Shown: positions 1 through 15,000, counted from the first letter of the stretch. The stretch is 64,000 bases of DNA from Oopsacas minuta (GCA_024704765.1 JAKMXF010000299.1:186001-250000); one strand, 5' to 3'. The notes: generated from the sequence alone by a model not told the origin. Made by a program: numbers and translations.

Positions 1-28
1 CATAACATATTTACCAAATGGTTGTTAG

Positions 29-3000
29 GGAATTTGGTGGAGATATTGATTTTACAGGGCAGAATTTACAAAATTACACTACACAAGAAGAAATACCAAT
101 ACAAGATAAGGGAAATATACGGAAAGAAACACCTATTATAACCGATCATCTGGGACTTAATCCAGATGAATCAGATCTAAGCTACGCCTCAATAAGAGAC
201 AGATTAGGATCAGAGAGAATAGCAGAGCTTGAGAGAGTATACGCAGTAAAAATATATATTGAAAAGCTAATATTTAATTCACAGCAGCTAGATCTGATTA
301 TCAAGCAAACATCTCCGTCACAATTATCAAGAATATACAGGTAATACATTTGAAACCATTGAGTAGATATTTAACTAATTGAACCTATCTATATAGGAGT
401 ACATATATTGTAGAGTATCAATTGGACACTACAGGAGGTGAGAAGAGGTCTAGAAGACCGGAAGAGAGTACACGAGTTATTACCAGGAAGATGGATGGAG
501 ACGGTAACATCATATTTAATCATAGGACTGTTATGCCTATATGCTTAACAGGGGGAGTTATAAAGAAATGGTGGAGCAATATACTGGAGTTCAAAATATA
601 TAAAAAGAATTTGGGACAGAAAAAAGCAATTAATCTAGGTATCTATGTATATATTAGAACCTCCGTCGAATTTGTATTTACAGCTTTCTACGTTAGGAGT
701 TTCTGTGATTAATCTCAAGAGTGTGTTAGAATCACAAAACCTGAATATGACGTCATCTTTGGATGTACAGATACCTACACATTTACAGAGAGAGCAATAC
801 CCGAGTCATTTAGACGTTATCATAGAGTTAGCTAGCGAACCTCTTAGAGCTCATCGTAAGCCAAAACAAATAGATAATACAGGTTTGTAGTACTACAGTC
901 AGCTCCCGTTATATCGAAGCTCAAAAGACCGCGAAATTTCTATTTACTATGCAGATTTGATATAACCGGTTAACAATATGTTACTTTGATAGTACGGGAT
1001 CATATTTGGACCATTTCAGACTTCGATATAACTGGGAGTTGACTGTATTATAATATTTCAATAAATAGATGGAATAATTTTCAGTGAAACAAAAGAGAAA
1101 CATGTAACATTCGCGTGTTCCCCTTCACATACAGAAGAGCCTTATAACTCTTCAGATCAACAAGAAAGTTCTCAATCAGATAACGATATACCAATTACCT
1201 CAGGAAGTGATCCTTTAAGACTTAACCTATTGCTCCTCGTTACAGATGGTAGTGAAATATCTGTAAGTAGCAAACAGTGTCCTTGGAGAGGAGTTAACCC
1301 TTATTTAGTGGCCAAACTTTTCTGTGCTGACCCAGCACCACAGAGTAGTGTGCATTGGGAGAATGGAGCTCCTAAATTCGCATTCAGGTTCTTTCCAAAT
1401 TTTATTATAATGTCATCACTAAAATATTTTACACTGTTTATTATAGACAATTATTTCCTATACAACTAACACACAATATTCTAACTACACGACTATGTAA
1501 TAAGGTTGTAGTGATAGAAGTATGGCATAAAGAAACTAATAGAAACAAACCAAGTGATGAGCTTATTGGACTCGTACAGCTGTCACTACATCAGTTCTAT
1601 ATTAACTTTACTCACCCAGAGAATGTAGCACAATCTCTACAGGTATTTGCAATTAGATTATTTTGCACATAAATTCAAATATATAAGTGTGTAAATATAC
1701 GTATAATGGGTTGAACTTATCCATGGTTCGAATTTACCACGAAACATGATGTCGAATTAAATGAAGTTTCTGTCTCTTGTATATTCTAATTTACCCAATA
1801 TTCTAGGGCCAATACCCAGTAGTAAGTGAAAATGGATGCTACTCCATAACTGACCCATTAACTGGTAGAAATCGCGGCTACATATCCGCGCTCCTGGCAT
1901 TGGGATCATTAGAACAAATCGAAGCTTTAGAACAAAACATCACAGAAGGCGCATACTCAATTAAAACAGCAGCTAGCACGAAACAAAATACTTATCAAGT
2001 GAGTAATTACATATGCTATAATGTTCAATACAGTTATGATCTGCTTAATATCCTTGCTATTAACTTGAGTTATTAACGCTTTTCTCTCTAATACGTTTTG
2101 TCCCTGGTTCATATTTCGTATTATAACTCGACTGTATTGGTCGTTTCATCCCTTGTGTACGTCTCTCGTCATTCTTAGTCAGTACATTTTCTATGGAGCT
2201 CTGTCCATTATTGCTTTGCGATTCACTTTCACTATCACTACTTACACTTGTACTACTGCAAGAGCTTGAGCTACTCGATGGTAGACCTGTATTTGCTTCT
2301 AAATCAATCTGTTCAGCTTCCTTAGCTATTTCAGGGCGATATTTCCGCAGGGTTTCGAGCCATCTTTTCGCGAGTTTCGGTCTACTTTTCATAGTTTTTG
2401 GAATGACTCTATGGAAAGTGAAAGGCGTGACAAGGTTTTGAGTGACAGCTATACTCAAATCAAGGTTCAGTACAACATGCCACCAACCTCCTGGAACATA
2501 TACCACTTCACCTGGACCATGGATAAAGTCATAAGGCTTATACTCGCTAGGCCAAGAGGGAAGCAAACATTTCGGGTAAACATGATTAAACCAGGATATC
2601 GCTTCTGACCTCTGTTGCCCACCCTCACCCATACGGGGCTTCAACATCTCCTTGGGGGTACTTGGTGGGAAAATGCACCAATGTTTGTGTCCACGTACAA
2701 CCGCGTTCCAAGCCGAAGTACCTAGGGGATCAATATGTATACCGGTACCAGATCGAGCTGGTCCCATAACAAACCATCGATAAGGTGGCCGTCTCGATTC
2801 ACTCGCATATCTAAACAGATCATCTACGAAGTAATCAGGTACTTGATAATCCTCTAACAAAGATTTCTTCTTTCTATGATCAGCAAATCCACTGTCAAAC
2901 ACATATAAAGGGCTGTCATCCTTGGTTGATTGTATGTAATGTCTGTAATATTTCATTTTTAACTTTACACTAAACCCATCATCATCTTCTCCGCATTTGA

Positions 3001-6000
3001 ATTTCTGATTGCGGTATTTTTTCGTGAGTCGTTCAATTGTCCATTTTTTCCTCGCAGCCCAATCTCTCAACAATCCTGTGATTACTACAGGTTTCCCTGG
3101 CAACTCATATCGTCTATGGAATGTCTCAATACTTACATCAGAAGCACTGATTCTTTCAATATTATCAAAAACATTCGAAACATTCGTAGTATCCTTATCA
3201 TACATTCCGAATTGTGTCCAACCGAGTTCGCCCTTCAATTCGGGCCTGGCTCTACCCTTTACATCCGCTATCGTCCTATCTGCTCGAGAAATAAATCTCA
3301 CTTCATCTACGTTCTGTGTAATGCTACCTCTGGTGTCCGTGTATGGTGATTGTATGTTAGATGCCATTCTAATTGAAATATAATAAATGTAGAAATATAA
3401 TTATGTTCATAAAGTATCATAATTATTTTGTAAGGCCTAACGCGGTGAGTTATAAATAGCAAGTTTTTTCAGGGACTTAGAATTAATTTTGTATTGGAAA
3501 ATTCCTTTAGTAAGTTTACTTATTAGCAAGGGAAATCGTGCAAAATACGAAATTACTAAAGGCGAACTCAACTGTAATTATTTTAATCTTTGGTTTAGCA
3601 ACAAGATGTATCTACACCAGTCTACCTAGCTCAAGAAGGAGGATACCCTAAATCAGCTGATCACGTATTCTCTGAAGACTCAGAGCATGTATTTGAGATT
3701 TGTATAGAAGGAGCTAAAGATGTACATCCATTGGGATCAGGTAAATTACGATAATTAAAAAATAATAGATGAGTGGCTCCCAACCTGGGTCCATGGAGCC
3801 CTTGGTGGTCTACAGACGACCCACGGGTGAAATAGGTTGGGAACCACTGCATAAATCTACTCTATTACTATTCTTCGTAGGAGTATGGGGTGAAACAGAT
3901 TGCTATGTCTCTTACAAATTCCCAATTTCAACTCGGAATGAACACTACACCATGGATGAGCAAGTAGAACTAACTACATTCAATACACCTACTACGTTAA
4001 GCTTACCAGCACCTAATTTCTCTGCACATCATACTCATAAAATATTTCTCCGTGGAGGAACTTCTCTCCAACAAATCCTACTCGATTCTACATATGAAGG
4101 AATGAACCGTGAAGACAATGTTATAGAAAAAATGTAAGTTATAATAATTATATAAAGTGTATAAGAGCAATGGCTGTAAGAAAGAACCTAATAAAGTGAT
4201 ACAAAATAATAGTAGGAAAAGTATATGAAAGTGTTTGTGAGGAAACAAATCAAGTGCGTTCAATGAATGAACTTTAGCGAAATGAGTAGCTTATGTAGAG
4301 GATAACTATAGGAGGTTGGGAGAGCTAGTAGAATTCGTTAAGACCATGAGGTACACACGTTTCTAGTTCACGAATCCAGTGACTTTCTCTTTCCCCAAGT
4401 TTGTGAGGCTTCACGATCTCTATTCCGATCAGTTCAAATATCTTCATTGGGTCATCTTTAGCTGAAATAGCGCCTTTACTTTTTTCAATCTTGCATCGCT
4501 TATCTTTGGGGATATTCTCGCGGTTTTTCGTGTGTTCATAAAACGCGTGAACATCCGCACTAGTGCCCCTACCATGCCTTGCCATTGACCTATGATCCTC
4601 TAGTCTAGCTTGTAACTCCTTGCTACTTGAACCAACGTACTGCTTACGACATATAGTACAAGTTAGTATGTATATTAGACTACGAGTATTGCAATCGATT
4701 GCGTCACTAACTTCGTATATCTTCCTTCTCTGAGTACTGGTGAAATGTTTCTTCTCAATCATCATATCACAATTCTTACATTCTTTCTTCTTGCAAGGAA
4801 TCGTACCTACATTCTGTGGGAAAAAGCATATTTCACAAGTAGCTTCATAGTAGAGTATCTTCTCCAAATTATCCGCGGTGAAGAATTTTTCCCAAATAGT
4901 TTTCAAACTCTCGAACACATCTGCAGTTATTTTATACCGCTCAACCTTGCCTTTAGGAATGCCAATAGTATCGAATTCAGTGTAGAAAGTGCGTTCCATG
5001 CCAATGGGTATAATTTGTTGTAACTCCTTCTGATCTTTCTTTATCAAGAAGTAAAGCAGTGAGTATAAATCTTCTTTCAAATTGCGTAGAGTCTCGTATA
5101 TTACTCCAGGCTTGCTTCTCAAGCTGAGAAGTGCGAAATGTCTCACCTTATGCTGGTTTATCACACATACGAGAAGATCAGCTAGAACGCATTTAGCTTT
5201 TTCACCCACGTTTATACTTCCAAGAAGTTCCAACAATTCCATCAAAATATGTACTTTTCTCACACCTTCAAGACAAGTGTCAACTGTAAACCTACACCAC
5301 ACACAACGTCGATATGAAGGGTTCACTCTGTGATGCACGGCCCTGCACTTAGAACATCTAATCTGATTCTCTAATTCGTCATCACTGTCGCTATCATTAC
5401 TCAGAGCCTGGGGCAATATATCAGCTGATTTTTTAGCTACCTCTCCATACACTTCAGTCAAATCTATACAGTTTATGAATGTAGAATTGTCTATTATGAC
5501 AGTAGTGTATTTTAGCTTAGGAACCATCTCTACACTTCTACGAAATAAATATGGCCAGAATATTTCAGCTGACATATCAGGAGGAAATACACCGCAGTCT
5601 ACTACGAGATTAGTTGAATGTTCTACGATTGTTACAATATTAGCTTCGTTGTAATAGTGGACACGTATTGAGATGTCTAATTCTTTCTCGAATGGATCTT
5701 GAGCTGGTTCGGAGGATTTACGACCGCTTCGATTGAACCCTATACCGAAAATAGTCCTCTGTCCTGACTTGTCTACAGTCTTAGTTAACTGCGTGTATAC
5801 CCGAGTGCGATTTGATTTTATAAGTTCATCAAGGAAGGGCGTGCCTCTAGGGAAAAGAAGGAGAATACGAGATACCCCAAAACTATCACTTAGAAATTCA
5901 GGAATTCCCTTTGCCTCATCGAAAACGGATTCTTGCGCGCGAATACTCTGCTCAAAAGCTAGTTTAGCGTTCAAAAACTGATGCTTTGCCTTAGTTAATG

Positions 6001-9000
6001 GACTGTATGCAAGATCTTGTGATGCAGGCTCTGACATAACTAAATTGTTTATTTTATCAAATCGCACAATCTTTTATCTAATAACTGTAATGCCTACTGT
6101 ATACGCCTTGTGATCATATTTACTGGTTGAATAATCAGCCAAGCGCCTCAATAAACAAACTCAATTGATGAAATTAAAATACGTATAACGAACTAGGACT
6201 TCTTGATTATTAATAATTTTAAGACGAAAAACATTGGGTGGCATACGTACACGAACTCAATTGTTTTCATTTGACACTATTTTTAATGTTTCAAATTTAT
6301 TAAAATTCCAATCATATAAATTACGTAATATTAATAACACGATAACATATCACATGATTTGAGATCACATACAAATACTCGACCCTTGGCGTCTAATGTT
6401 ACTCCTCTGGGATTTGTGAAATCACCACCTGAGCCAATTTTTGTAATGAACTGGCCATCATTCGAGAATACCTTGACTTTATCTGTTAAGCTTTCGCTTC
6501 CGATAATATTGCCAGCATTGTCTATACAGAAATGTAAGCCTCCGTTAAATTGAGAGCTATCAATCACTGTACGCTTCAATTTACCGTTCTTATGGAAACA
6601 TTGTATTGTGTATTCTGAGTTTGAGAATAAGACATACCATTCTGAGTTGTGTAATTTCGAATCCATTATTCGCGTTCTTCCTTGCACGAAATGTTCTGTT
6701 TCAAGTTCGAGTTGCGTTATGATATCAAGGTTGCTTGTTTCTAAGGCGAATATATTTCTCTTTTTAGTTTCGAAAACGTAGAGAATTCCTTGTTCATCAA
6801 CGTTTATTCCTGTTATTGGATTGTTTAACCTTTGCAACTGAACCATTTCCCAATTTCCTTGTTCATTTTTCTCGAATTTTAACACCTTACCATTTTGTAC
6901 ACCACAAGTGACGAAAAACGCGTCTTTATAAGAACACATGTATAATGGTCTATTCAAGTTTGTGTCTTTGATCGTGGAAATATATTCGCCATTCTGGCTG
7001 TATACGTTTATCACATTTTTATTTCGGTCAGAAATAAGTAGTTCGTTCGTGTCGAGACTTAAGATTGAGAATGGCTCTTCCATTTCATTTTCACAAGTAC
7101 CCTTTTCTACTTCCATCCATTCCGGGTATACACGTTCGGTATATGGACAAATGTTGATGTTAATATTGCAAAAATCTTGGACATTTTCAAGTAACTTTTC
7201 GTTCAAATCCAATTCAACGCTTGGAGCTACCAAACTTTTGTCAAGTAGCTTCTCAATCTCTTCACTAATCGGTAATAGAGTTTGATACATGACATCTGTT
7301 AGCTTGTTATCTCGTATATTCACGACATTATCTCTGCATTTATCTAGACAAGATAATTTCCTATCTCTCTCATCAAGATTACATTTTGTATCATTGTATA
7401 CTCGATCTAGTTCTTCAATCAAATTTTGTTCTTTTTGATCAATTTTTTGTCTGAGATTCTCACATGTTTTTCCGATTTGCTGTTTTTTCGATTCAACCTC
7501 ACTCTTCAGTCGTTTCAAAGATAGAATTTCTAATTCTCTCTTATTGTTTTGAAACATTGCAAGTTTGAATATTAGTTTATTTAATTTTTAGCCAAATCTC
7601 TCATATATTTATACAAAAAGTTGTATAAAAATTAGTGAAAGCATTCTATGTCTATTCTTAGAGAATATAATTGGATTCTAAGTATTGCCTAATAATGTGC
7701 TTAAGGTAGCATACTTTCTATTTCTCTTTAGTTCACATAAATTTTTACGTAATAATAATGTTGTAATTAATTCAATATAAGCAAAATACGCTTTACAATA
7801 ATTTAAGAAATATCAACTACAATGGCAGTAAGCATATCAAGGATGTGAATTCCAGTGATATGAGGATGTGAGTAATTGCGTCCTTCCTCCAAGTAAACAA
7901 CAAAGTTCGTCATACACTGTTCCCGAATCATCTCGAGTTAATCTAATTAAATTCAGGTTCAAGCCATTTTGGGAAGGTTTTAACGTTTCAAAAGAGCTTA
8001 AAAACTGAATATGTACATGTAGTTTACTCACAAATATTTAGAATATTTAGAAAATTAAATGTTTTGTTTATCATATTACAGTCAACTCCCCTTAAATCTA
8101 ACACGGATATAGCGCAATTCGCGCCCGCTAATATCGAAGTTTTAAATCGTATGAATCATTAGATACATACCAATTGCCCAATAAAGCTGCCACACACGTA
8201 ACAAATGCATGATAACGTGTGACTGAGGTAAATAAATAATCTCAGAATTAAACAAGTTTTTTAATCTGGGGTTAGCTAATCTATATACCACCTGGAGTTG
8301 TAGTTATAAAAAAGATCTCTCAAGTGTGTTTTGTAGGGCTAAAAGTGTAATTTTGATATTTCTTTTATGATTGTCATTTTATGTCCCAATTTAGTGATTC
8401 CAAGTGCAGATAAGTCTTCTTTATCCAACAGTCCTAGGTGAGATCCTTGTATGTCATTGTCAATAAACGCGTTTTGATACATTTCCATACCAAAGCTCTC
8501 TAACCATTCACCTACTTCATCTGTAGACCATTCAGCTGTTTTTTTGAACTGACGACTATGCTTCAAATCCATGCGGTATAATATCTCATCTGGAGGCGTG
8601 ACATCATCTTGAGTAGCCTGATTACTCATCGTGTGTAACTCTAGATTAGATGGAGGTGGTGGTAGATAGTTGTCTTGGTTGAAACTCTTCTCAATATCAG
8701 GGGGAGGGGGTAGCATTTCGGGGTCTATACCATCGAACCATTCTGGAGGAGGCATGAGTACATACGAGGGAGGAGGGGACGGTATACCTGGAGAGTACAA
8801 AAATGAATGCGGAGGAGAATCTGCCTGTATATCAAGTGGAGTAGGTGTGTAGTCTAAATATGGTTCAAAGGTCAGATCCTCTTTTTCTGGTCCACCCTGG
8901 GGGAGATCACCTGGGAAGGTCAAATAGTTTGGTTTAGGAGGTGAACCTTTTTCAGGTGGTGAAGTAATCTGACCTGTTAGCTTACTCAGTTCAGAATCAC

Positions 9001-12000
9001 TGATTGATTTCTTAGTTACACTCCTTGTAGTGTTATAATGGCCTTTCCAATAAGCAGTATTATCTTCATAATCAGGACTCACCTCTTCGTTATAAATACT
9101 CGGTATTCTTCCTGCAATAGTCTGCTCATCCTGTAGTGTATAAGTGATACGGTTATCTGTAGGGGATAGTGACGTAATATTCTGTGTGTATATACTCTCA
9201 CAACTCTTGGATTCAGAAGATAATTGTCTACTTATAAACTGGTTCGCTTCATCTAGTTTGCTAGGTTTTTCTCTGTGTACTTTCTTGAGCATTCGTTTCC
9301 AATGTTGTGGGTTTTGTTCATCGAGTTGAGCTGAGTTTGAGAGTCGCCTGATTGTAGCAGGACTTTCATTTTGTATTGTACATAAGTCAAATTGGGTGTT
9401 GCATATTCCCTGAGACTGGCTAGGAAATTCGTTTTCGTTTTCACTGTTAGGAGGGTCTAACAGGTAGCTGTACTCTTCTGCTCTGATTTTGTTCTGAAAT
9501 GGAATATCTTGAGTTGATAAGTTATCCAATTTTCTTGTTGGACTAATAAGGCTGTTAGGTAATGCCTCCTGTAATGTGTTTTCTGTTTCGTATGTAGAAC
9601 TCCCGAGATCTGAAGTTTGAGATTCTCCTTTCTTGTCAGAATCTGAGTTTTTAAGAGATAAATTAGAACCAGTTTCACTTGCACTATTACTCTCTGTTTG
9701 TTGTGAACGACGTGTTTTAAGATTTAAAGATTTTTCTAGAACAGCTTTAGCGAATTGACTCAGATTTACATTACCTTCCTCTACCTTCCCTTCAATGACG
9801 TCAGCATTCGCAGTTTCTACTTCAGAGGTTTCCCGTCGATATTCATTAGCCAATTGTTGATCACTATCCCCTACTAACTGATAGAATTCTTCTACTGTTT
9901 GCAAATGCTCATACTCGACTGGATCTCTATCAAGTTGATCGTATTGCTCATAATCAAAATCTCCAGTTAATTCGCCTTCAAGCGTATCTTCACTCGGAAA
10001 GTATTGACCACCGTAATTCAAACGATCGTACGTGTCCTCTCCTTCATAGGGGGCTGAATAGTACAGGTCCATACGATCCAGGGTATCATAGGGCGGTTCC
10101 TCTATAGGGGACAATCTCTCGTAAGGTGTGAAATCTCCTTCATCATCAAATGTAGAATCAGCTTTATTATTTTCTAAAGAAGCGTTACTGAATCTTTGAT
10201 TAAACATAGAATAGTTTCCTTCATATTTGAATTGATTCTGATCATTTTCAGAATATTCATTAGCCTCTATTTCGTCATCTACGTAGATTGAATCGGCTTT
10301 AGTAATTTCTGTTTCTAGGCCTAGTTCACTAGTAACTATTTCCCCCTGAGAATTATAGAACTGTCCAGATTCTATTGTGAAATCAGACACTTTCGAATCA
10401 GTTTTCATGTCAGCATTACTACTACTTGAATCGTTATTATAACTGTATTCTATTGAATCTCTGTTAGAATTTCTCTGTATATGAACTAACTTATTGTCAT
10501 CAGATATCTTACTAGCCAAGAAAGTATCAGATTTAGATTGTAACTCATTTATAACTTCTTTCTTCTGTCCATACATGTAAACCTGTTCCTCATCAGCTGA
10601 TATTTGTGTACGTAGTTCTCCTTTTCCATCCTTATGCACTGTTGCGTAATTATGAACATTTGTGTCTGGGGGTGTGATATTTTCCGCAGCGCCGTGTAAT
10701 AAGAATAAAGGATTGACGTGACCTACCCTACGACTATCTTTCCCAGACTGGGCGACATGTTCTCTCAACCTACCCAATTCTGAATCAGAACTTCTTACAG
10801 CAGTACTGTCTGTATCAACCATTTTCTGTACTGGTCTAGCCCTAGGGGGTACCTCAGGTTTTTGAATCTGTGAGAAAGAACTAGTTAGGGATTTGACTGG
10901 GGCAATAGGTGGGGGTGGTTGTACCTGTAGTGATCGGGTTACAGTCATTTCTAGAACTTTCTTAGTAGTGCGTACCAATTCTACAACTTCGTTGTGAGGC
11001 ATAGTTACCACATTCTGTCCGTTTATGCATAAAATGAAATGTCCAACTTCTAGTCCGGCTCTTTCAGCTGCTCCAGCTTTATCAACCTGAGCTACATACT
11101 GTAAAGATGGTACTACAGGAGTGGGATGGTAGTTTTCTAGATCACATGTAGCTCCTCTTACAGAAAAACAGAATCCTTTCGTTGAACGTTTTATTTTTAT
11201 TTTCTTGAACTTTAAACTCTGATAAATTGGAGAATTACCTTTTTTCGGGGCTGTTTTGTTTACATTTATAAGCTCTACACATGTACCGGGGAACCAACCT
11301 TGTTTTCCATTACTTATACCCTCTATAAATCCATCTTTACCGATATTAAGCACTTCTATATTATCTCCAGCAGTTAAAGCAATATCTTCTTTAACCTGAG
11401 GTGTATAATTTCGCGTTACAGCATAGGAATTACCTGTATTAACCGCACGAACCCTCACTCGTTCTAGTGTGGCCTTTTTCGTAGTTCTAAACATGGATCT
11501 TTTAAGAGAGCCAAACTTAGAAACGCCCAAATTATCATTGGGAGTAGAAACAGGGTCGTTTTGTTTGAGTTTTGATACATTCGGATTTCTAATACTTTTC
11601 TTCCTAGTTTTGTTTGTAACACATAACTGGTACATTTGTGATACAGGTCTAGCGCGTGGATTATAGCTAGGACGGTCAGAAAACTTAACAACTTCATTCT
11701 CATCATGTTGATCTATACGTTTAGCAACATTCTTATTACCTGAAATAATCGCTACTTGATAAGGAGTTCGATTTGAATAGTTTAATATTTCTCTATTAAC
11801 ACCACGGCGTAGTAGAACTATAGCAGCAGCTTCCTGACCATGTACGCCACATATATGTAGAGGGGTATTTCCACCAGAATTCTGAGAGTTCACGTTTGCT
11901 CCATACCAAATTAAAAGCTCCATAATGTCTACAAGACCTAAAGAGAGATCAGTTACTATTCATTATATTTTCATAATAAAACTGCAAATTAGATTTCTAA

Positions 12001-15000
12001 GTTCTAAATTTGTATTGGGCAATGTAGGAAGAGTTTAAAATTTTTAGTTCCAAGAACTTTTAAACTGTTTAAACCACAATATGATTAGGGAAATAATTAC
12101 ATGTTTTAGTGATTTGTTTCAAAAACTCCAAATTAATTCTTTCGTATTTTAGATAATTTACCAGAGGGACCTTACAATTAAGTAAACTTTATCAGCTATA
12201 CATATGTACTTTTCTTTGTGTTAATTCCAAGAAATATTTTGCACTTAAGTCATATTACTTAAATTAAACTTAGAAATATTTATGCATTTACATAAGCCCT
12301 GAGCTTGCATGATAACCTACAGCTAATTCGCTTTCAGAATATGTCCCTACACGTGCAGGTTGAAAATTGCTCAAATGTTAAATCGTATGATATATTCACT
12401 TACCAGCTTTCGAAGCATGATGTAATTCACTCCATCCATTGAAATCTGAACACCCAACTACACAACGTTCTCTCATGAGAATTTCGCATATTTCTCGCGT
12501 GTTCGATAACTGACAAGCTCTGAATAGCGGAGTGATAAATTTAGAATCAAGAGGACTAGGAGATGCCCCAAGTATCAACAACATCTTAACTGCATCTCTT
12601 TTCGTGTCTAATACAGCTTTATGCATTGGAGTTATTCCATCACGATTTCGATAGTGTGTTATAGCACCACCGTTGACAAGTGTCATGATGACGTCAGTGA
12701 AATTAGAAGGTGCTTTGGAGCTAGCAGAAAAGGTAAGAGGACTTTCTCCAGTTTCCTCTGATAAGAAATTAGGATCAAATCCCCCAGAGAGCAGAGTCTC
12801 TAGTTTCCCAACTTGTCCTGTTGCCACAAACTCGAAACATTTCTTTTGATTCACTTTGTTGTTTATTTTGTTTACTTGACGTATATCCAAGTGATCTTTA
12901 TTGTTTCTACGCTTTAGCATATATTCAACCGTGGGTGGGGAATCCGCGAAAATGTCCAGGATCTCACCAACACACCTATCCTCAGAAATAAACACTCCCT
13001 CTTCAGACTCTAAAGTTTGTCTTACGAAAAACCCAAAGTTAAAATGACTATGCTCTTCACATTGAAAAGGAGCCAAGTCCCTTATAGATTGCAGAATATG
13101 CCAAGTTGATTCGTGGAAATAAACTGGGATGATTTTATGTTGTTTTTCAGTGAAGATAATTTTTAGCTGTCCAGACTTTTGGAGTCGTTTTCTCTGTGTC
13201 TCGTTCATCACATTAGCTATAACTTATACAAATCATATATGTGATATCCTTGTTAGGTAATATTATAAGAAACTTCTATGAAATATTATACTTTCAGTTT
13301 ACACAATAATATTCCAAAGGATTATTTGAAATATTTAGAGTATGAGTAAGTGTATGTTACCTTTCTCCTTATTCCTATTAATATTTCAGAGAATGAATTA
13401 AGGTTAAATCCTGATTTACTAAAATTCATGTGTAACCTGTGATTAGCAATAAACAAAATACGTAATGTAAATAATACAGAAACACATCAATATAACCCAG
13501 CATTATTTCTTTGAATACAAACAAATTACCTGCATTTCAATAGCATGTTTAAATAAATTCCTATGTGAATTGAGCTAAATGTTGTTTATACATTAAGTAT
13601 ACGAGACCTAATACCATTATGAGTAAGGTGATAAGGTATATGTCCCAGTTTATAATAAATGAGATGAAGAATGAGATTGGATTTATACTGAAGGGAAGAT
13701 TGATATTCGAGGCAACCCAGTCCAATTGTGACGTCATGAGTAGGTTGAACAGAGCGAGATGTACAGCTATAGATGAATCTGGTTCTAAAGTCAGGCATTC
13801 GTCGTAATTACGCTTTGCTAATGGGAAGTCCTAAATAGAATAACATATATAATTTTCGGTAAATGTTGTTGCAAAATCGCGATCAATTCGTTACCTTTAC
13901 TACTCCAAGACCTCTCTCATACATATACCCCATATTAAACTTTGCTTGTGGATCTTGAGCCTTTGCTGCTTCTTTATACTCATTGACTGCACTGTGATAA
14001 TCAACAGGTCTCCCTATTCCGTAATAATTATAATCTCCAAGTCGTATTTTAGAAAGAGAAGACCCCTGATCAGCTGATCGTGTCCACATATGGAAAGCTC
14101 TGAAACCTGGGTCACTAAGTTGAGGGAAAAGTTGTTTTTCATAATTTTCTAGTAAAAATGCTGTATTACTCTGTGCTACCTACAATAAGATAAAATTCAT
14201 TTAAACAATGGATTAGAACTCTGATTTGGGATGCATGCATTAGTCCAAACTTCAGATGTTTGCGTTAGCCGAAATTTTTAGTGATCGAATGCATGCATTC
14301 ACGGGGAAATTTCGTAGCGAGGAAATACAGTCATTTACTTTCGTTGTTTTGAATCAAAATACTCTCAGCAACTCACAGCCTGCTCCAGATCCAACTCACG
14401 CAAACATCACCAAAAATTTGGACTAATGCATACATACGAATTTGGACTAACGACGCCCCCCCTTCTGATTTATATAATTATAATTAGAAAGTACCTCGTA
14501 TCCTAATTCAGCTAGATAGCTGTATATCAGGTAAGCACGTTGATAATCCGCTTCTTTATACGATTTATAAGCTACCATCAATAGATGGGACCAATAGCCT
14601 CTCTCTGCCACGCCCTTATACAGCTGTACAGCTGTCTGGCAATGCTTCAAAGGAACCCTCTCATGTGCTTGATCCGCGTTAACTTTCGCGAGATAGTATA
14701 TAGCAAGGAGATTCCCTGATTCTGAGACTTTAATGAAATGTCTCAGAGCTTGTTCCACATTTCTAGCAACACCATACCCATAATACATCATGATGCCAAA
14801 GTATAGAATAGCTTCAGCATTATTTCCTTTAACCCCAGGCTCAATTAGTTGTCTAGCTCTCTTGAAATCTTGATCCACTCCCAAACCAACCAAGTATAAG
14901 AATCCCAATACAGCTTTTGCAGTTATACTATTACCTTCAATGGCTCTATATATAGAAATGATATATTGTTATACACACAATTGATGTTTAGATTTTACAG

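Noticed and set aside
1085-1095. Strong-looking acceptor TTTTCAG at 1084 for C2CD3 exon 4
   Set aside because: It breaks the frame with the previous exon's donor at 882; the AG at 1095 keeps it. The donor could also be misplaced, so this is noted as uncertain.
3500-3577. Family-B MITE in the C2CD3 intron
   Set aside because: Only the right end (complement of TTACTAAAGGCGAACTCAAC) resembles the element at 31.8 kb; too little to list as a feature.
7837-8031. 64-codon minus-strand ORF ([20 protein letters not shown])
   Set aside because: It looks somewhat coding-like and could be a last exon, but no partner exon, start or known domain was found.
9253-9684. ORFs overlapping SHANK in other frames
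   Set aside because: Shadows of the long SHANK coding exon with no motif of their own.
13586-13807. ORFs over the SEL1L last exon (both strands)
   Set aside because: The SEL1L frame with its membrane anchor explains this interval.
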